A stretch of 64,000 bases of DNA. Source: Mercurialis annua (lineage: Eukaryota > Streptophyta > Magnoliopsida > Malpighiales > Euphorbiaceae). The notes under the pieces are model-generated. The model did not search any database. It was not told the DNA's origin and saw only the letters and a program-made list of their open reading frames with translations. Shown here piece by piece: positions 49,840-60,719 of the stretch; the stretch's first letter is position 1, and each line of letters opens with the position of its first letter. Where the stretch lies: positions 28,579,128 through 28,643,127 of the forward strand of contig NC_065576.1 of assembly GCF_937616625.2 (NCBI RefSeq). The letters are read 5' to 3'. A program made the position numbers and the translations under genes.

Positions 49840-50455
49840 TGTAATACCCCAAAATATTTAAGTATTTAATTGGACCACGTGTCCAGTGTTGCATCGCCGG
49901 AGTAGCGATATCGAAAGGATTTCCGAGAAATTAAGATAAGTATAAAATTTTAGCAGGACGATTTTGAAAAAGATTATTGCGAGGAATTTAATATTATATT
50001 TCAATTCTAAAGTTGGAATTGGAATTAGAAAAGAAAAATGTTAAGAAAGTCGCAAAATAAAGTACAGGGACTAAAATGGTAATTTAACCATATAAGACCC
50101 GAAGGGATATTATTTCGCCAAAGCCCGCGAAATGTTGTATAGTATATGTGGTAAAAGTTTCGGGTCAATCGGAGACCTTTTAAAATTTGGACGCGGATGC
50201 GTTTTGGGCTAAATTGCAACTTTTGAGAAGTTTAAGGGCTAAAGAGTAAATTAGCCAATTAATCTTCGAGATTAGTAATCAAAGGATTTTGACGGAAAAT
50301 AATAATATTGAATTAGTATTATTTATACAAATATAAATAATACGTATGTAATCGAGTTAAAAGAATAATTTAACCGTTTGGTTAAATTAGAAAGTTTAAA
50401 AGAGAATTGGTTTAAGTAAAAGAAATGAAGGACTAAGGTGGCTAATTAGCCAATC

Positions 50456-50464
50456 TATATAAAG
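50456..50464 (+). promoter_or_regulatory. Probable TATA box of the solo LTR
   Basis: TATATAAAG lies about 615 bp into the LTR and is followed by a purine-rich AGAAGAAGAAGGAG stretch typical of a plant 5' leader. Confidence 0.6.
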
Positions 50465-50799
50465 AAAAGAAAGAGATCAGATAGAAGAAGAAGAAGGAGC
50501 GTACAGAAGGTTTCAGGCGATCGATTCGATCCGCCGCGGTTTCGCCGTTTCTCGTCCAAATCGAGTGATTCTCGCGCCGATGGATTAAGAATTCAATTCC
50601 CTATCATCTTTAAGCCTCAAATCGAGGTAAGCTTGACGTTTTGTTTTAGGATTTCGAGCGGTTTTACCGTTTTAATGATTTTGAGTTTGAATTCGACGTT
50701 TTAAGCTTGAATCTTGAGTTTTTTAATGTTATTAAGCGTTACGGATCGATTTAGCATGTCGTAGCACGTCGGGAATGGCCCGGGGAATGAACCCCGGGG

Positions 50800-50925
50800 C
50801 TGCACGTTCGTGCAGACTGCTGCACGAACGTGTAGCAAGTGCTACACGATCGTGCAGCACAGCAACTGCACGATCGTGCAGCACAGCAACTGCACGATCG
50901 TGCAGCGTACTGCACGAACGTGCAG
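50800..50925. repeat. Palindrome cluster of the solo LTR
   Basis: Six adjacent 16-bp palindromes follow the form CTGCACG-NN-CGTGCAG with centres TT, AA or AT. Two have slightly changed arms (GTGTAG, CTACAC). A seventh, CCGGGG/CCCCGG, sits just before them at about 50779-50799. The spacers AGCA and ACAG are themselves repeated, indicating tandem amplification. The cluster is downstream of the TATA box, in the presumed transcript. Confidence 0.92.
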
Positions 50926-51613
50926 TCCCTCGTTAGCGGGAATCGACGATTTTGGCTTCCAGAGCCCTGACGCGACGCAGAAACTCGATTTCAGACAATT
51001 TCAAGTCGTGTAATCAATCGTGATTCGATTAAATATCAAAACGTAAACTAGGACGTTTAAAAGAAAAGTGTGATTAAGAGATTATCAAAGTTAAGAATCG
51101 TGTTTGAAATACGATTATGTAAACCTAAGTTTATAACTTAGGGTTTTGATATTAAGCCTACGTTTATGGATTAAACGTACAGGTAACTCGAATAAGTAAC
51201 TGACGTATCGACGAGCTACCAAGCCATTGGGCCGGAGTGGTTACGTGATTGGACAATGCATGGAGCTTACGCTTGCGGGATTATAATAATGCAGTTTTGG
51301 ATAGCGGTCACTGTGAGTGGCAAATTTACTTTCGCGTATTATTTGTATAAAAGTTATTTTCTTATATTACGAATATTATTATTAAATATCTCGTTTTTAT
51401 ATGATTTGCTCATATAAGCTGTTTTGTTTGATAGATTTGATTATATGAATGTTGTTGTATTCGTTGTTTTGGAAATAAGTGTCTAATGTGCGGTCCGAAG
51501 AGACCAACTACCTATTGGGTGTCAATAGGCTACATGATCATTGGTGAGTCAGTCTAGAGTACCTGACTTTATGATTAAGAATTAATATATGTTTATGCAT
51601 AATATGTTATGAA

Positions 51614-51800
51614 TTCGATACGAGAGTGAACTCGGCTACGGTGTAGTCTGGAAGTCCCCGTATCTAGTGGGCTGGGCCCACCAGTGGCTGGGCCACCAGT
51701 GAGTTGGACTCACACTTTATGATTTCGATACGAAAGTGAACTCGACTACGGTGTAGTCTGGAAGTCCCCGTATCTAGTGAGTTGGACTCACACTTTTGAA
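51614..51800 (+). repeat. 110-bp tandem repeat in the solo LTR U5
   Basis: A block beginning TTCGATACGAGAGTGAACTC recurs 110 bp later (51614 and 51724). Both copies continue through CGGTGTAGTCTGGAAGTCC and end at GTGAGTTGGACTCACAC or a variant. The first copy carries an extra GGGCTGGGCCCACCAGTGGC segment. Related short repeats occupy the equivalent place in the other LTRs (33430, 34600, 55702). Confidence 0.8.
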
Positions 51801-52256
51801 ATTAATAATGTTTGCTTATATTATACGTATTAAACGTGTAGCGCTATATTTTGATAATACTATAAGTAACTTGCAAACTCACTCAGTATTTTCCCAAATA
51901 CTGACCCCTCACTCTGATGTTTGCAGGTAAACGGAGTCAGATCAGACAAACCATCTCCATTGTGCCAGAAGTCATTGGACTTGCACAAGCATGAGTTCCT
52001 AGAGCTGCAGTAGTCAGTAGATGTCAGTATTAGATAGACATTTGGATTTCAAATAGTTAGTTTTGAATGTAAACTCGATTATGATATTTTAATATCTACA
52101 AGTATATTATTTAAAGAGTTTTCTGAAAATGTTTATATATGATATTATACTTTTAAATGCGAAAAATTATTAGTGGTTTTAGGCTTGCTACGGGTTTCGG
52201 AGCTACCACTCCCATTCCCTAGCGCCGGTCTCGGCTCAATAATTTGGGTCGTGACA

Positions 52257-52261
52257 ACTGA
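52257..52261 (+). repeat. Target-site duplication, right copy (ACTGA)
   Basis: This is an exact repeat of 49835-49839, immediately after the CA end of the solo LTR. Confidence 0.9.
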
Positions 52262-53594
52262 CCCAAAGAGTTTCATCTTCAAATTGCTTGATATCAAATT
52301 TCATCACCTAAAATCTCTAGAGTTCAAATTATAGATTTGGCTAAACCAATTATAACATCCAAACTAATCGCAGGGTCTAAACAAAGGTTTAAATCGCACA
52401 TCGACACCAACGCCAAAGTTAAGCCAAAGAAAAACTAGCGAGAAATACCCTCACGTGATACTCCACACAACGAGGCCAACGAGGACAAAAACTGAAATGA
52501 CAACTTAATCAAACATGAGAAACAAAAAATAATAACACTTAAACATCTCGCACTAAAACAATTACTCATTTGGATGGTTGAACTATATAAATCTCAAAGG
52601 ATTGACCATATAACATCTTATGTGATCAAAAAATTCCTACTGACATGGTAACAACTCGAACAGCCTGGAAATGATCAAAATATTAAATCATCTAATAAGA
52701 GTTCACAACGTAAATCAGATAAAAATAAATAAAGATATTGATCGAAAAAGTACGCATCAAAACCTATCCCGAAAGATAAAGTTCACAAAATAGATTTCAA
52801 GTTCATGTCGAGGCCCTCAGTCTTAAAAATTAATTTCCGGAAAACCTCTTTTATAAAACAATAGCTATAATTTTTTTTTCCAAACGCCTCAATTTAAAAT
52901 CATCGAGTTAGCCGAGTGATTACAACTTCCAAATTCAACTTCAAATTTGGGTGACCCAAGTCAAACCCCAATAGTCATTTGTAAAACGTATACAACACAT
53001 TATCAAATCCGAAAAAAAAACGCATTTTGAAAATAAATCTCAATATTTTCAAAATAGGTAACTCGACGTCACCCAGTAACAACATCAGACTCATTACCCA
53101 AGTGAGAAAACAATTATTCTTTAACAACCTTTTCAGAAACACAAGATTTAGTCAAAAACTAGTAAATCGAGCATAATACCAACAACACCAAAGTGTTGAC
53201 AAATCAAAATATGGTAAAATTACAAAAGTATTATTTAAATTGTCAAGATGGTATCACCTTTTAAATATATAATTCTATTTCAAACAAACATTTTGAAAAC
53301 ACCAAGCTAGACGTAACATTTTTTATTTTTTTTAGAATACGAGAAATTCATTTTATTTCAAAAGAGCCCCCCTTTTGCAATCATCAGTCAAATATAAAAT
53401 TTTGAAATACAAAAATTTCATTTTACTGGCAAGATACTGAAAATTATATTTTAGGGTGTCGTATCCAGATTACCCATTTGATTTTTTGCATCAGAACACA
53501 CGTTAGGCAAAAATAATTTCCTTAAAAATCAAAAGCAATTAAAAATCACCCAAGTTAAAAAGCATCAACCATAAAAATATTAGCATCAAATCAA
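52262..53594 (-). other. Non-coding 5' part of the element A interior
   Basis: About 1.3 kb of AT-rich sequence lie between the solo LTR and the conserved leader. No open frame or recognisable protein motif is present on either strand. In a coding relative this is where gag would begin. Confidence 0.6.
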
Positions 53595-53763
53595 GACATA
53601 AAAAAAAGACTGACTCGACACAATCCTATCGGTGTAGGCAGGAATTTCAAAATTAAAAGATGACGTTTCAAAGACAAGACATGAACCTAATTCCGCAGTA
53701 GTACATATGACTGAATAACAAACTTAACACATAGTAAGAAAATGACCTTGGTTTGAAACCAAA
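53595..53763 (-). other. Conserved leader of element A, with hairpin next to the PBS
   Basis: This stretch matches the leader of element C (about 62990-63154) in order and wording: GACTCGACRCAATCCTA, TCGGTGTAGGCAG and the CCGCAGTAGT box. It ends in the perfect inverted repeat TTGGTTT-G-AAACCAA (53748-53762). It probably holds packaging or translation signals shared by the two elements (inference). Confidence 0.75.
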
Positions 53764-53775
53764 GCTCTAATACCA
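53764..53775 (-). promoter_or_regulatory. Primer-binding site of element A (tRNA-iMet type)
   Basis: On the element strand the site reads TGGTATTAGAGC, one base away from TGGTATCAGAGC, which is the complement of the 3' end of plant initiator tRNA-Met. Four bases separate it from the LTR end at 53780. The changed base is a C to T transition. Confidence 0.88.
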
Positions 53776-53779
53776 AGTT

Positions 53780-55112
53780 TGTCACGACCCAATTTCATGG
53801 ATCGCGACGGGCGCTAGGATATGGGTATGGTTGTATCAAAACCCGTCGCAAGCCTCACGAAAAATAACCAATCATATACAATTTAAACTAACAGTTTAAA
53901 TATAATTACTCGGGGGCAACCGAGACTCCAGAAAATCAAATGCTCGGGGGCAACCGAGACTCCAAATTAAACTAACAGTTTAAATATAATTACTTCCATA
54001 AAATAATGAATCACCAGAGTTAAACAATAATAATGCCAAAACATTAAAGAAAGCCAGTCATACCAATCCGATAAACAAACTGGAATAATAATAAAGACTT
54101 CCAGTTACTACTGCGGTCTAAGAATAAAATTAGTTTGACAACTTAATAAAATAAACCTCCGAGGAATAAAGAATCGGAGATCAGCAGACTCGCTCAAAAT
54201 AATAAACCTGGAAAATGGGGAAACAACGGGAGTCAGATATACTGAGATGAGTTCATAATATTATTTATATTTATTAAGTTTAAAACCCTTAAAACAAATC
54301 CTTTTATACTAATATATATAAGATTATGAAATAACAGTATTGAAATGATCCCGGCATAATTATGACATAGCATACTGAAAAACCTAAAGTGGACAGGAAC
54401 AAATCCTCGTCAAATTACCAGCGTAAGCAAGACCTTAGTCTGCTGATCCCAAAGTACTTATCGGTGCACACAGTCTCGATACAAGCCTATTGAGTAGCTC
54501 GTTTCAATCCAGATCCATGATCGCTTAAAACAATTCAAAAACATTTATAATACTAAAATAAATTGCGGTACTTACGGTAAATAGCACTACAAACTCACTG
54601 CTTGCTAATCCACGTGAAAACCTGGCAAGCGACAACATCTGATTCGACTCTGAAGCACAAGTAGTCAACGAGTCTAAGAACAGAGTATAAACCAATATTA
54701 AAATCAACCCCTAACTCAAGAGAGTACTAGACACCACATAGGACTAGCACAATACCAAGTCAAGCACAAGTATAGCCAAACCAGGATAAACAATTAATCA
54801 CATAATGACCCAAGTCAAAATACGAAACACATCGAGTAATACAATACTCAAATAAATAATAAGTCAAGTCTATTGAGTTGCCGCTTTAAAATCTGATCCG
54901 GAAATATTACTTAAATAATATTTAAATAATAACTTAAATCAATTCCTCAAATAGTGGATTAGCCGAGTTACCAATAACTATCAAGCTACCTCACATGTCG
55001 GGTGACCCGAGTCTAAGCCGACCCAAATATTTTTATGAAAAATGTAAACCAGAGTTTATAATTCCCAAAAATAACTTTGATAAAATAAATATATAATATC
55101 CAATTATAAACC
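53780..55112 (-). mobile_element. 5' LTR of element A, interrupted by element C
   Basis: The sequence begins TGTCACGACCC on the plus strand and follows the 3' LTR (43581-44878) to ATTATAAACC, where element C is inserted; the rest should reappear right of the window. Near 53880-53990 a short local duplication repeats CGGGGGCAACCGAGACTCCA and the AAACTAACAGTTTAAATAT block, absent from the 3' LTR. The last five bases, AAACC (55108-55112), are the expected left target duplication of element C. Confidence 0.85.
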
Positions 55113-55701
55113 TGTCACGACCCATTTTCATGAATCGCGACCGGCGCTAGGGTATGGGTAATGTAGTACCAAAACCCGTAGCTAGCCTTTCAATTAACAT
55201 ACAAACACATAAACCTACAGAAAACCAATGCTCGGGGGCAACCGAGACTTCAGCCTAAATCTAGCAGTTATAATATTCAACAATTAAAATAACATGTTGT
55301 CCAATAATAGTATTAATTCGGCTTAACATAAATAATTATGATTATTAATATAACATGCCAAAGCAATAATAATTCAGTCGGACCAATCCTACAAACACTA
55401 AAATAAAATAAAGACGTTTAGTCAACTACTACGGACTAAGAATAAAACAGTTTTACAGTTTATCAAAAATAAATGGAACCTCCGAAGAAAAGTAAATGCG
55501 GAGATCACCAAACTCTCTCAGATCAAAACCCTGGAAAAAATTGGGAAAACAACGGGGCCAGATATACTGAGATGAGTTTATACCACTATCTACATTTAAT
55601 AAGTGGAAAACCTTTAAAACGGTTTAAAATATTTAATAACGATATTACGAATAGTAGTTGGAACCCTAATCCACAATTCTAAATATAAACATAATCCAAT
55701 A

Positions 55702-55830
55702 GGTCTGGTCCCGAGAGCTGAGCCACACCGAGTTACCACTGACCACACTTATACCAGAGTCCCGAGAGCTGAGCTACACCGAGTTACTCTACCTGGTCCC
55801 GAGAGCTATGCTCACACCGAGTTACCACAT
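55702..55830. repeat. Three short tandem repeats in U5 of element C
   Basis: Three copies of about 40-50 bp contain CCCGAGAGCT followed by CACCGAGTTAC. The 5' LTR keeps two of them (63768-63845); the third lies in its deletion. The same words, inverted, occur in LTR 2 at about 33430-33545. Confidence 0.8.
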
Positions 55831-56540
55831 TTCCATATATAACTTACCGAGATCAATACCGGTGCGCACGCAGTCCTAATGATGCCCATTTGGAAGCATG
55901 TTCCAACTAAAAGCCATAATATAAAAACAGTTCGAAATATACGTACAGTATATATATTTAATATTAAAATAACAATTTACTTAATAAAGCGGTAAATAGT
56001 AAGTACAAACTCACAGCTTGCTAATCCACGTGATAACCGGCAAGCAACTAATCCTGGTTTGCCTATGAAGCACGAACAGTAAAAGGGTCTAGACAAATAA
56101 AATAATTATTTAAAACAGACCCTAACTCTAGAGAGCACTAGACACCACATAGGACTAGCACAAATAACACGTCGAAATAAAACAAGCCAGAACACACAAA
56201 AATACCCAATAGGTAATAAAGCCCAATTAATACAAGTCTATTGAGTTCTCGCTTTAAAATCCAATTTAAAAATATTATTTAATAATCTTTAAATAATAAT
56301 TAATTTCCAAATAGTGGGTTAGCCGAGTTACCAATAACTACCAAGCTAACCTCACTTGTCGGGTGACCCAAGTCTAACCCAACTCAAAACGTTTATCAAA
56401 TATAAACCCGAGTTTATATTTATAAAATAAATTAACAAAATAATAATCCATTTTAAAAGCGGAACTCAATAACTTCAACTTCAAGTAACCCAAGTTACAA
56501 CCCAAAAATCTAACCATTTTAAGTTCATAAAAGTTTATGG

Positions 56541-56619
56541 ACTAAACTGTACTTTAGCCAATTAGGGACTAAACTGTACTTTAGCCAATTAGGGACTAAA
56601 CTGTACTTTAGCCAATTTG
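56541..56619. repeat. 27-bp repeat, three copies
   Basis: ACTAAACTGTACTTTAGCC plus a short tail is repeated at 56541, 56568 and 56595 with no or almost no differences. Single relatives of this word (CTAAATTGTAATTTAGCC) occur in the same LTR at about 56720 and in other LTRs, so this is a local amplification of a family motif. Confidence 0.88.
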
Positions 56620-57681
56620 ATTTTCAAAATCAATTTAATCACTTTTTTTATAATTAAAATAAAGTATTAAGTAATCAACCAAAAATCCACTTAATTAAGT
56701 TATAAAATAAGTTCAGGGGCTAAATTGTAATTTAGCCAATTTCATGCCAAATTGATATACTTATTTAAATAAGATTACCCGAGTAATTATATTAACTAAA
56801 TTTATAATTAACTATCGTTTTCAATATTTAATTTATAATCAAAATAAAATCCAAGTTATTAGTTAAAGTTTAACCTTAAGGATTTATTTGGTTTAAGTAA
56901 AAGACTTTGGTGATCATAATGGTTATTTGACCATCACCTTCCTTTTAAATTAGACACCATTCCCCGCCACCCTTTAACTCTTAAAAAATTCAATTTTCAA
57001 GCTTCTGGACATGATTTTTAATCTCCAAACCATTAAGACTTCATACTATAACCACATCATTCATCAAAATCAATAACCCAACATCTCAAAAGCAAAACCG
57101 TAGTGATTAATTCAAGCATAACGCAGTGAGCAAGATCAAAATGTCCATAACCAAACGGCGATTTAACACAACAACATAACATCAATCAATCAATTCCGCT
57201 AACCCAATAAACTAAGGATGCTATAATAATCACCTAGTTTACCAGTTCCTGGCTCAAATCAAAGAAATTATAAACGGCAGTAACCAAAAATCTCAATAAC
57301 AGTTAAAGCAATTCCAAAAACGGAAACCGTACGGCGAATGGAACGAGATCGATAGCATACTGTTCAACGAAAACGAGGTGGGGAATCGAAGGTACACGAG
57401 TCTAAAACGTCTGGAAACAAACGGTTTCAATTTCGATCTAGAAACGAGAGAGAACGATCAAAAATACGGAATTTCCGTTTAAACCAAAACCGAAAATTTG
57501 ATGAACAAGGAAGCTTACCGGAACAGCGACTTTGAGGAATGATTGCGGCAGTAATTCTCAGTGAAAATGGGCGTTTAAGATGTCTAGGGTTTGTTTGTAG
57601 TGTGGAGAATAGATTAGGGTTGAATTTTAGGTAATTAAGTAGGTCGATTAGGTCGGAATCACGTGACGAAACTTCCCCCAC

Positions 57682-57686
57682 TTATA
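57682..57686 (-). promoter_or_regulatory. Candidate TATA box of the element C LTR
   Basis: The minus strand reads CTATAAGT about 290 bp into the LTR, just downstream of the palindrome cluster. This is the same arrangement as in LTR 2. Confidence 0.35.
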
Positions 57687-57694
57687 GCAGTTTA

Positions 57695-57815
57695 GTTCTC
57701 GAACAAGAACGGCCAAGCTGGGCTTGGTTCTCTTTCGAGAACTCCTGGTCTCGTACGTGACCAGGCCCCAAGCATGATTCTCGTTCGAGAATCTTAAGAT
57801 TCTCGAACAAGAATT
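57695..57815. repeat. Palindrome cluster with heat-shock-element-like modules in element C
   Basis: It contains GATTCTCG-TT-CGAGAATC (57776-57793), GTTCTCTTTCGAGAAC (57727-57742) and a GGTCTCGTACGTGACC-type palindrome (near 57748). Four TTCnnGAA modules are present at 57696-57703, 57734-57741, 57784-57791 and 57800-57807. TTCnnGAA is the inverted-pair form of the heat-shock element recognised by HSF proteins. The position upstream of the presumed TATA box would suit an enhancer, but responsiveness is untested. Confidence 0.75.
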
Positions 57816-57972
57816 GATCCTTTTAAAAAAAAAATTAAAATGGTTGAACCTAGATCAACCCCAATCCCGAACCAACTCGAACCAAACCGTTATCTTCGAA
57901 TTTACTTCAAAACGACCGGAAAACCGTCTGAAATTATCGAAAAATAAATGTAAAATTTTACGGGATATTACA

Positions 57973-57983
57973 TTCTTCCCAAC
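57973..57983 (-). promoter_or_regulatory. Polypurine tract of element C
   Basis: GTTGGGAAGAA on the element strand directly precedes the TGTAATAT start of the 3' LTR. It primes plus-strand DNA synthesis in the family. Confidence 0.85.
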
Positions 57984-58094
57984 TAATTAAAAATTCGTCC
58001 TCGAATTTATCACGATAAACAATTATTTACCACCAGAAAAACATGTAACACAAGTAAAAATCATAAAAGTCACAGAAAATCAAGATATCGTACC

Positions 58095-58283
58095 TCACGG
58101 AAAAAGAAAATGATATCGATTCCGCATGTCCGACTCGGTCTCCCAAGTACATTCTTCAACATAATGATTGCGCCAGAGGACTTTGACCATCAGAATCTCC
58201 TTTTTCCGCAACTTACGCACCTGCGTATCAATAATCTCAACTGGCTGTTCTTCATAGGACAGCTCCTGGTCAATCTCAACACT
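58095..58283 (-). pseudogene. Chromodomain tail of integrase, cut off by a stop codon
   Basis: Sixty-two in-frame codons follow the TAG at 58284-58286 and end at a TGA (58095-58097). The segment includes ELSYEEQP, VKVLWRNH and CTWE, the chromodomain core found at the C-terminus of plant chromovirus integrases. There it is thought to bind modified histone H3 and steer integration to heterochromatin. The aromatic positions look preserved. Because translation would end at the preceding stop, this copy would encode an integrase without its targeting module. Confidence 0.88.
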
Positions 58284-59099
58284 CTAAGGCACAATAGCGT
58301 GCAAAGGATCAGAAACGCACTTTCTCAACATAGAAACATGAAACACAGGATGTACTAAAGACATGTCTGGCGGCAAAACCAGACGATAAGCCACAGCCCC
58401 AATCCTCTCTGAAATCTCGTAAGAGCCAATATACCTTGGTGCCAACTTTCCCTTGACACCAAAACGAACCACGCCTTTCATAGGCGAAACCCGAAGAAAC
58501 ACGAAATCACCAACATGAAACTCAATGTCTTTCCTCTTTGGATCAGCATAACTCTTATGCCGACTAAAAGCAGTCTCTAACCTCCGTTTGATTAACGGTA
58601 CTTTCTCTGAGGTAATCTGAATAATCTCAGCTCCCGAGAGTATACGCTCTCCGACCTCCTCCCAACAGATAGGAGATCTACACTTGCGCCCGTACAAAGC
58701 CTCATATGGCGCCATCTCGATGCTCGCGTGATAACTGTTGTTATAAGAAAACTCAATCAACGGCAAATGAGTATCCCAGCTACCCTGAAAATCGAGAACA
58801 CACATCCTGAGCATATCCTCCAACGTCTGAATAGTCCTCTCAGACTGACCATCAGTCTGAGGATGAAAAGCTGTACTGAAATCCAACCGAGAACCCAAGG
58901 ATTCCTGTAACGCTTTCCAGAACCTCGAAGTAAACACAGAACCTCTGTCTGAAACAATAGAAATTGGTACACCATGCAAACTGACAATCCTGTCGATGTA
59001 CAACTGAGCCAACCTCGAAGCAGTATACAAAACCTTAATCAGAAGGAAATGAATTGACTTAGTCATATGGTCAACTATCACCCAGATGGAATCGTACCC
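58284..59099 (-). pseudogene. Integrase core and GPY/F module, between two stop codons
   Basis: This is the same reading frame as the upstream pol fragment, from which one TAG (59100-59102) separates it. Counted from the first methionine (59081), it carries the second catalytic aspartate in VSDRG (residue 45) and the glutamate in QSERTIQ (residue 81). These are spaced by 35 residues as in DD35E integrases; the first aspartate lies upstream of the stop. A GPY/F-like segment (about 210-238, GKLAPRYIG...AYRLVLPP) and the conserved [11 protein letters not shown] end follow. The frame stops at TAG (58284-58286) before the chromodomain. There are no internal deletions, so this part decayed only by point changes. 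Confidence 0.93.
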
Positions 59100-60719
59100 C
59101 TATCGAGTACGTGGTAAACCAACCACAAAATCCATAGCAATCCGCTCCCACTTCCACTCTGGAATAGGTAGTGGCTGCAGATAACCAAATGGTCTCTGAT
59201 GCTCCAACTTCACCTGCTGGCAAGTCAGACACTTAGAAACATACTCAGCGACATCCTTCTTCATCCCGCTCCACCAGTAGGTACCCTTAAGATCATAGTA
59301 CATCTTAGTAGAACCCGGATGAACACTATAAGCAGACTTGTGCGCTTGTTCCAGAATCTGGTCCCTCAAACCATCTGAATCCGGAACACACAATCTCAAA
59401 CCATGTCTCAGAACACCATCCACAAAAGTAAACTCAGAATTTCCATCCTGCTGAACCTCCTCTATAATCCGTTTCAACTGTGGATCCTCAGCTTGTAAAG
59501 CTTTGATCCGATCAATTAAAACAGGTTGCACTTGTAACTGTGCCAACAAACAACCAGCCTGAGACAACTGAAAACCATAGCCCGAAGCTATCAAACTGTG
59601 CCACTCTCTAACCATGGGTCTACGCCCAATCTCAGAAATATGAGCCAAGCTGCCCGAAGACTTGCGACTCAACGCATCGGCTACCACATTAGCCTTACCA
59701 CGATGGCACTGAATAGTACAGTCGTAGTCTTTCAGCAATTCTAGCCACCTCCTCTGTCTCAGGTTCAATTCTCTCTGATCAAAGATATACTTCCGACTCT
59801 TATGATCAGTGAAAATCTCACAAGTAGCACCATACAAGTAATGCCTCCAAATTTTCAGCGCAAAAACCACAGCTGCCAACTCTAAATCATGAGTAGGATA
59901 ATTCACCTCATGCTTCTTCAACTGACAGGAAGCATAGGCAATCACATGTCCATGTTGCATTAGAACGCAACCCAAATCAATGCGAGACGCATCACAGTAC
60001 ACTGTGAAACCATCAATGCCAGAAGGCAATGCCAAAACCGGAGCTGTAGTCAAAATCTCCTTGAGCTTCTCAAAGCTCGCCTCGCACTTGTCATTCCACT
60101 CAAACTTGACACCCTTCTGTGTCAGTTTAGTCAACGGTGCAGATATTTTGGAGAAATCTTGCATGAACCGACGATAGTAGCCAGCTAAACCCAGAAAACT
60201 CCTGATCTCGGTAACTGGCCTCGGCCTCTGCCAATCCATAACTGCCTCAATCTTCTTCGGATCAACTTTGATCCCATCTTTCGACACCACGTGTCCTAGA
60301 AAGGTAACCTGATCCAACCAGAACTCACATTTTGAGAACTTAGCATACAACTGATGCTCACGCAACGTCTGTAGTATAGTTCTCAAATGGTAAGCATGCT
60401 CTTCCTCACTCCGAGAATAGATCAAAATGTCATCAATGAAAACGATAACGAATTGATCTAAAAACGGCTTGAACACTCTGTTCATCATATCCATAAACGC
60501 TGCTGGTGCGTTTGTCAGACCAAAAGACATAACCAGAAACTCAAAATGTCCATAACGAGTCCGAAAGGCAGTCTTAGGCACATCTACATCATGGATCCGA
60601 AGTTGATGATACCCAGACCTCAAATCAATCTTGGAAAAACACTTTGCACCTTGCAACTGGTCAAACAAATCATCGATGCGAGGAAGAGGATATATGTTCT
60701 TGACAGTCGCCTTATTCAA
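59100..60719 (-). pseudogene. Pol fragment: reverse transcriptase, RNase H and start of integrase
   Basis: This frame is 539 residues. RT begins near [12 protein letters not shown] (8-19), with the catalytic FIDD at 94-97. RNase H residues D243 (YCDAS), E280 (HDLE), D305 (FTDHK) and D348 (ADALSRK) are all present. The integrase zinc finger has H460, H467, C497 and C500, and the first catalytic aspartate is D530 (AMDF). The methionine at the start is not the real start. A 2-base loss about 15-20 bp upstream (near 60734-60738) shifted the frame, so the RT N-terminus is encoded in the neighbouring frame. The 3' end is a TAG in place of a sense codon. The catalytic positions I could check are intact, which indicates inactivation by few, relatively late events. 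Confidence 0.95.

Larger units (their letters stand above)
49840..52256 (+). mobile_element. Solo LTR, B-type family, 2417 bp
   Basis: The sequence runs from TGTAATACCCC to GGGTCGTGACA and is flanked by a perfect 5-bp duplication (ACTGA), proving a complete LTR left by recombination between the two LTRs of a full element. It is oriented opposite to its host element A. It holds a TATA box (50456), a palindrome cluster (50800-50925), a 110-bp tandem repeat (51614-51800) and the family box CCCTAGCGCCGGTC near the end. Its closest relative in the window is LTR D. The open frames within it (50025-50219, 50810-51013) are chance. Confidence 0.93.
43581..55112 (-). mobile_element. Element A: LARD-like non-coding LTR retrotransposon, nested and interrupted
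   Basis: A minus-strand LTR element inserted in the satellite. Parts visible in order of its own strand are: 5' LTR (55112 down to 53780, the rest displaced by element C beyond the window), PBS (53764-53775), a leader shared with element C, a non-coding interior, PPT (47325-47335) and 3' LTR (43581-47324). Without the solo LTR insertion the interior is about 4.0 kb and shows no gag, protease, RT, RNase H or integrase motif and no long open frame. Long LTRs with a conserved but non-coding interior match the description of LARDs. An alternative is a decayed coding element, but even fragments of the strongest RT and integrase motifs were not found by eye. Confidence 0.8.
55113..57972 (-). mobile_element. 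3' LTR of element C, 2860 bp
   Basis: The plus-strand sequence runs from TGTCACGACCC to GGGATATTACA. Compared with the 5' LTR, roughly 15-20 differences are seen in the first 430 bp by eye, so the insertion is not recent. Inside are three copies of a GTCCCGAGAGCTGAGC...ACCGAGTTAC repeat (55702-55830), a 27-bp triple repeat (56541-56619), a TATA-like box (57682-57686) and a palindrome cluster (57695-57815). The open frames 55473-55682 and 57427-57681 are chance; the first recurs at 63531 only because it is LTR sequence. Confidence 0.92.
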
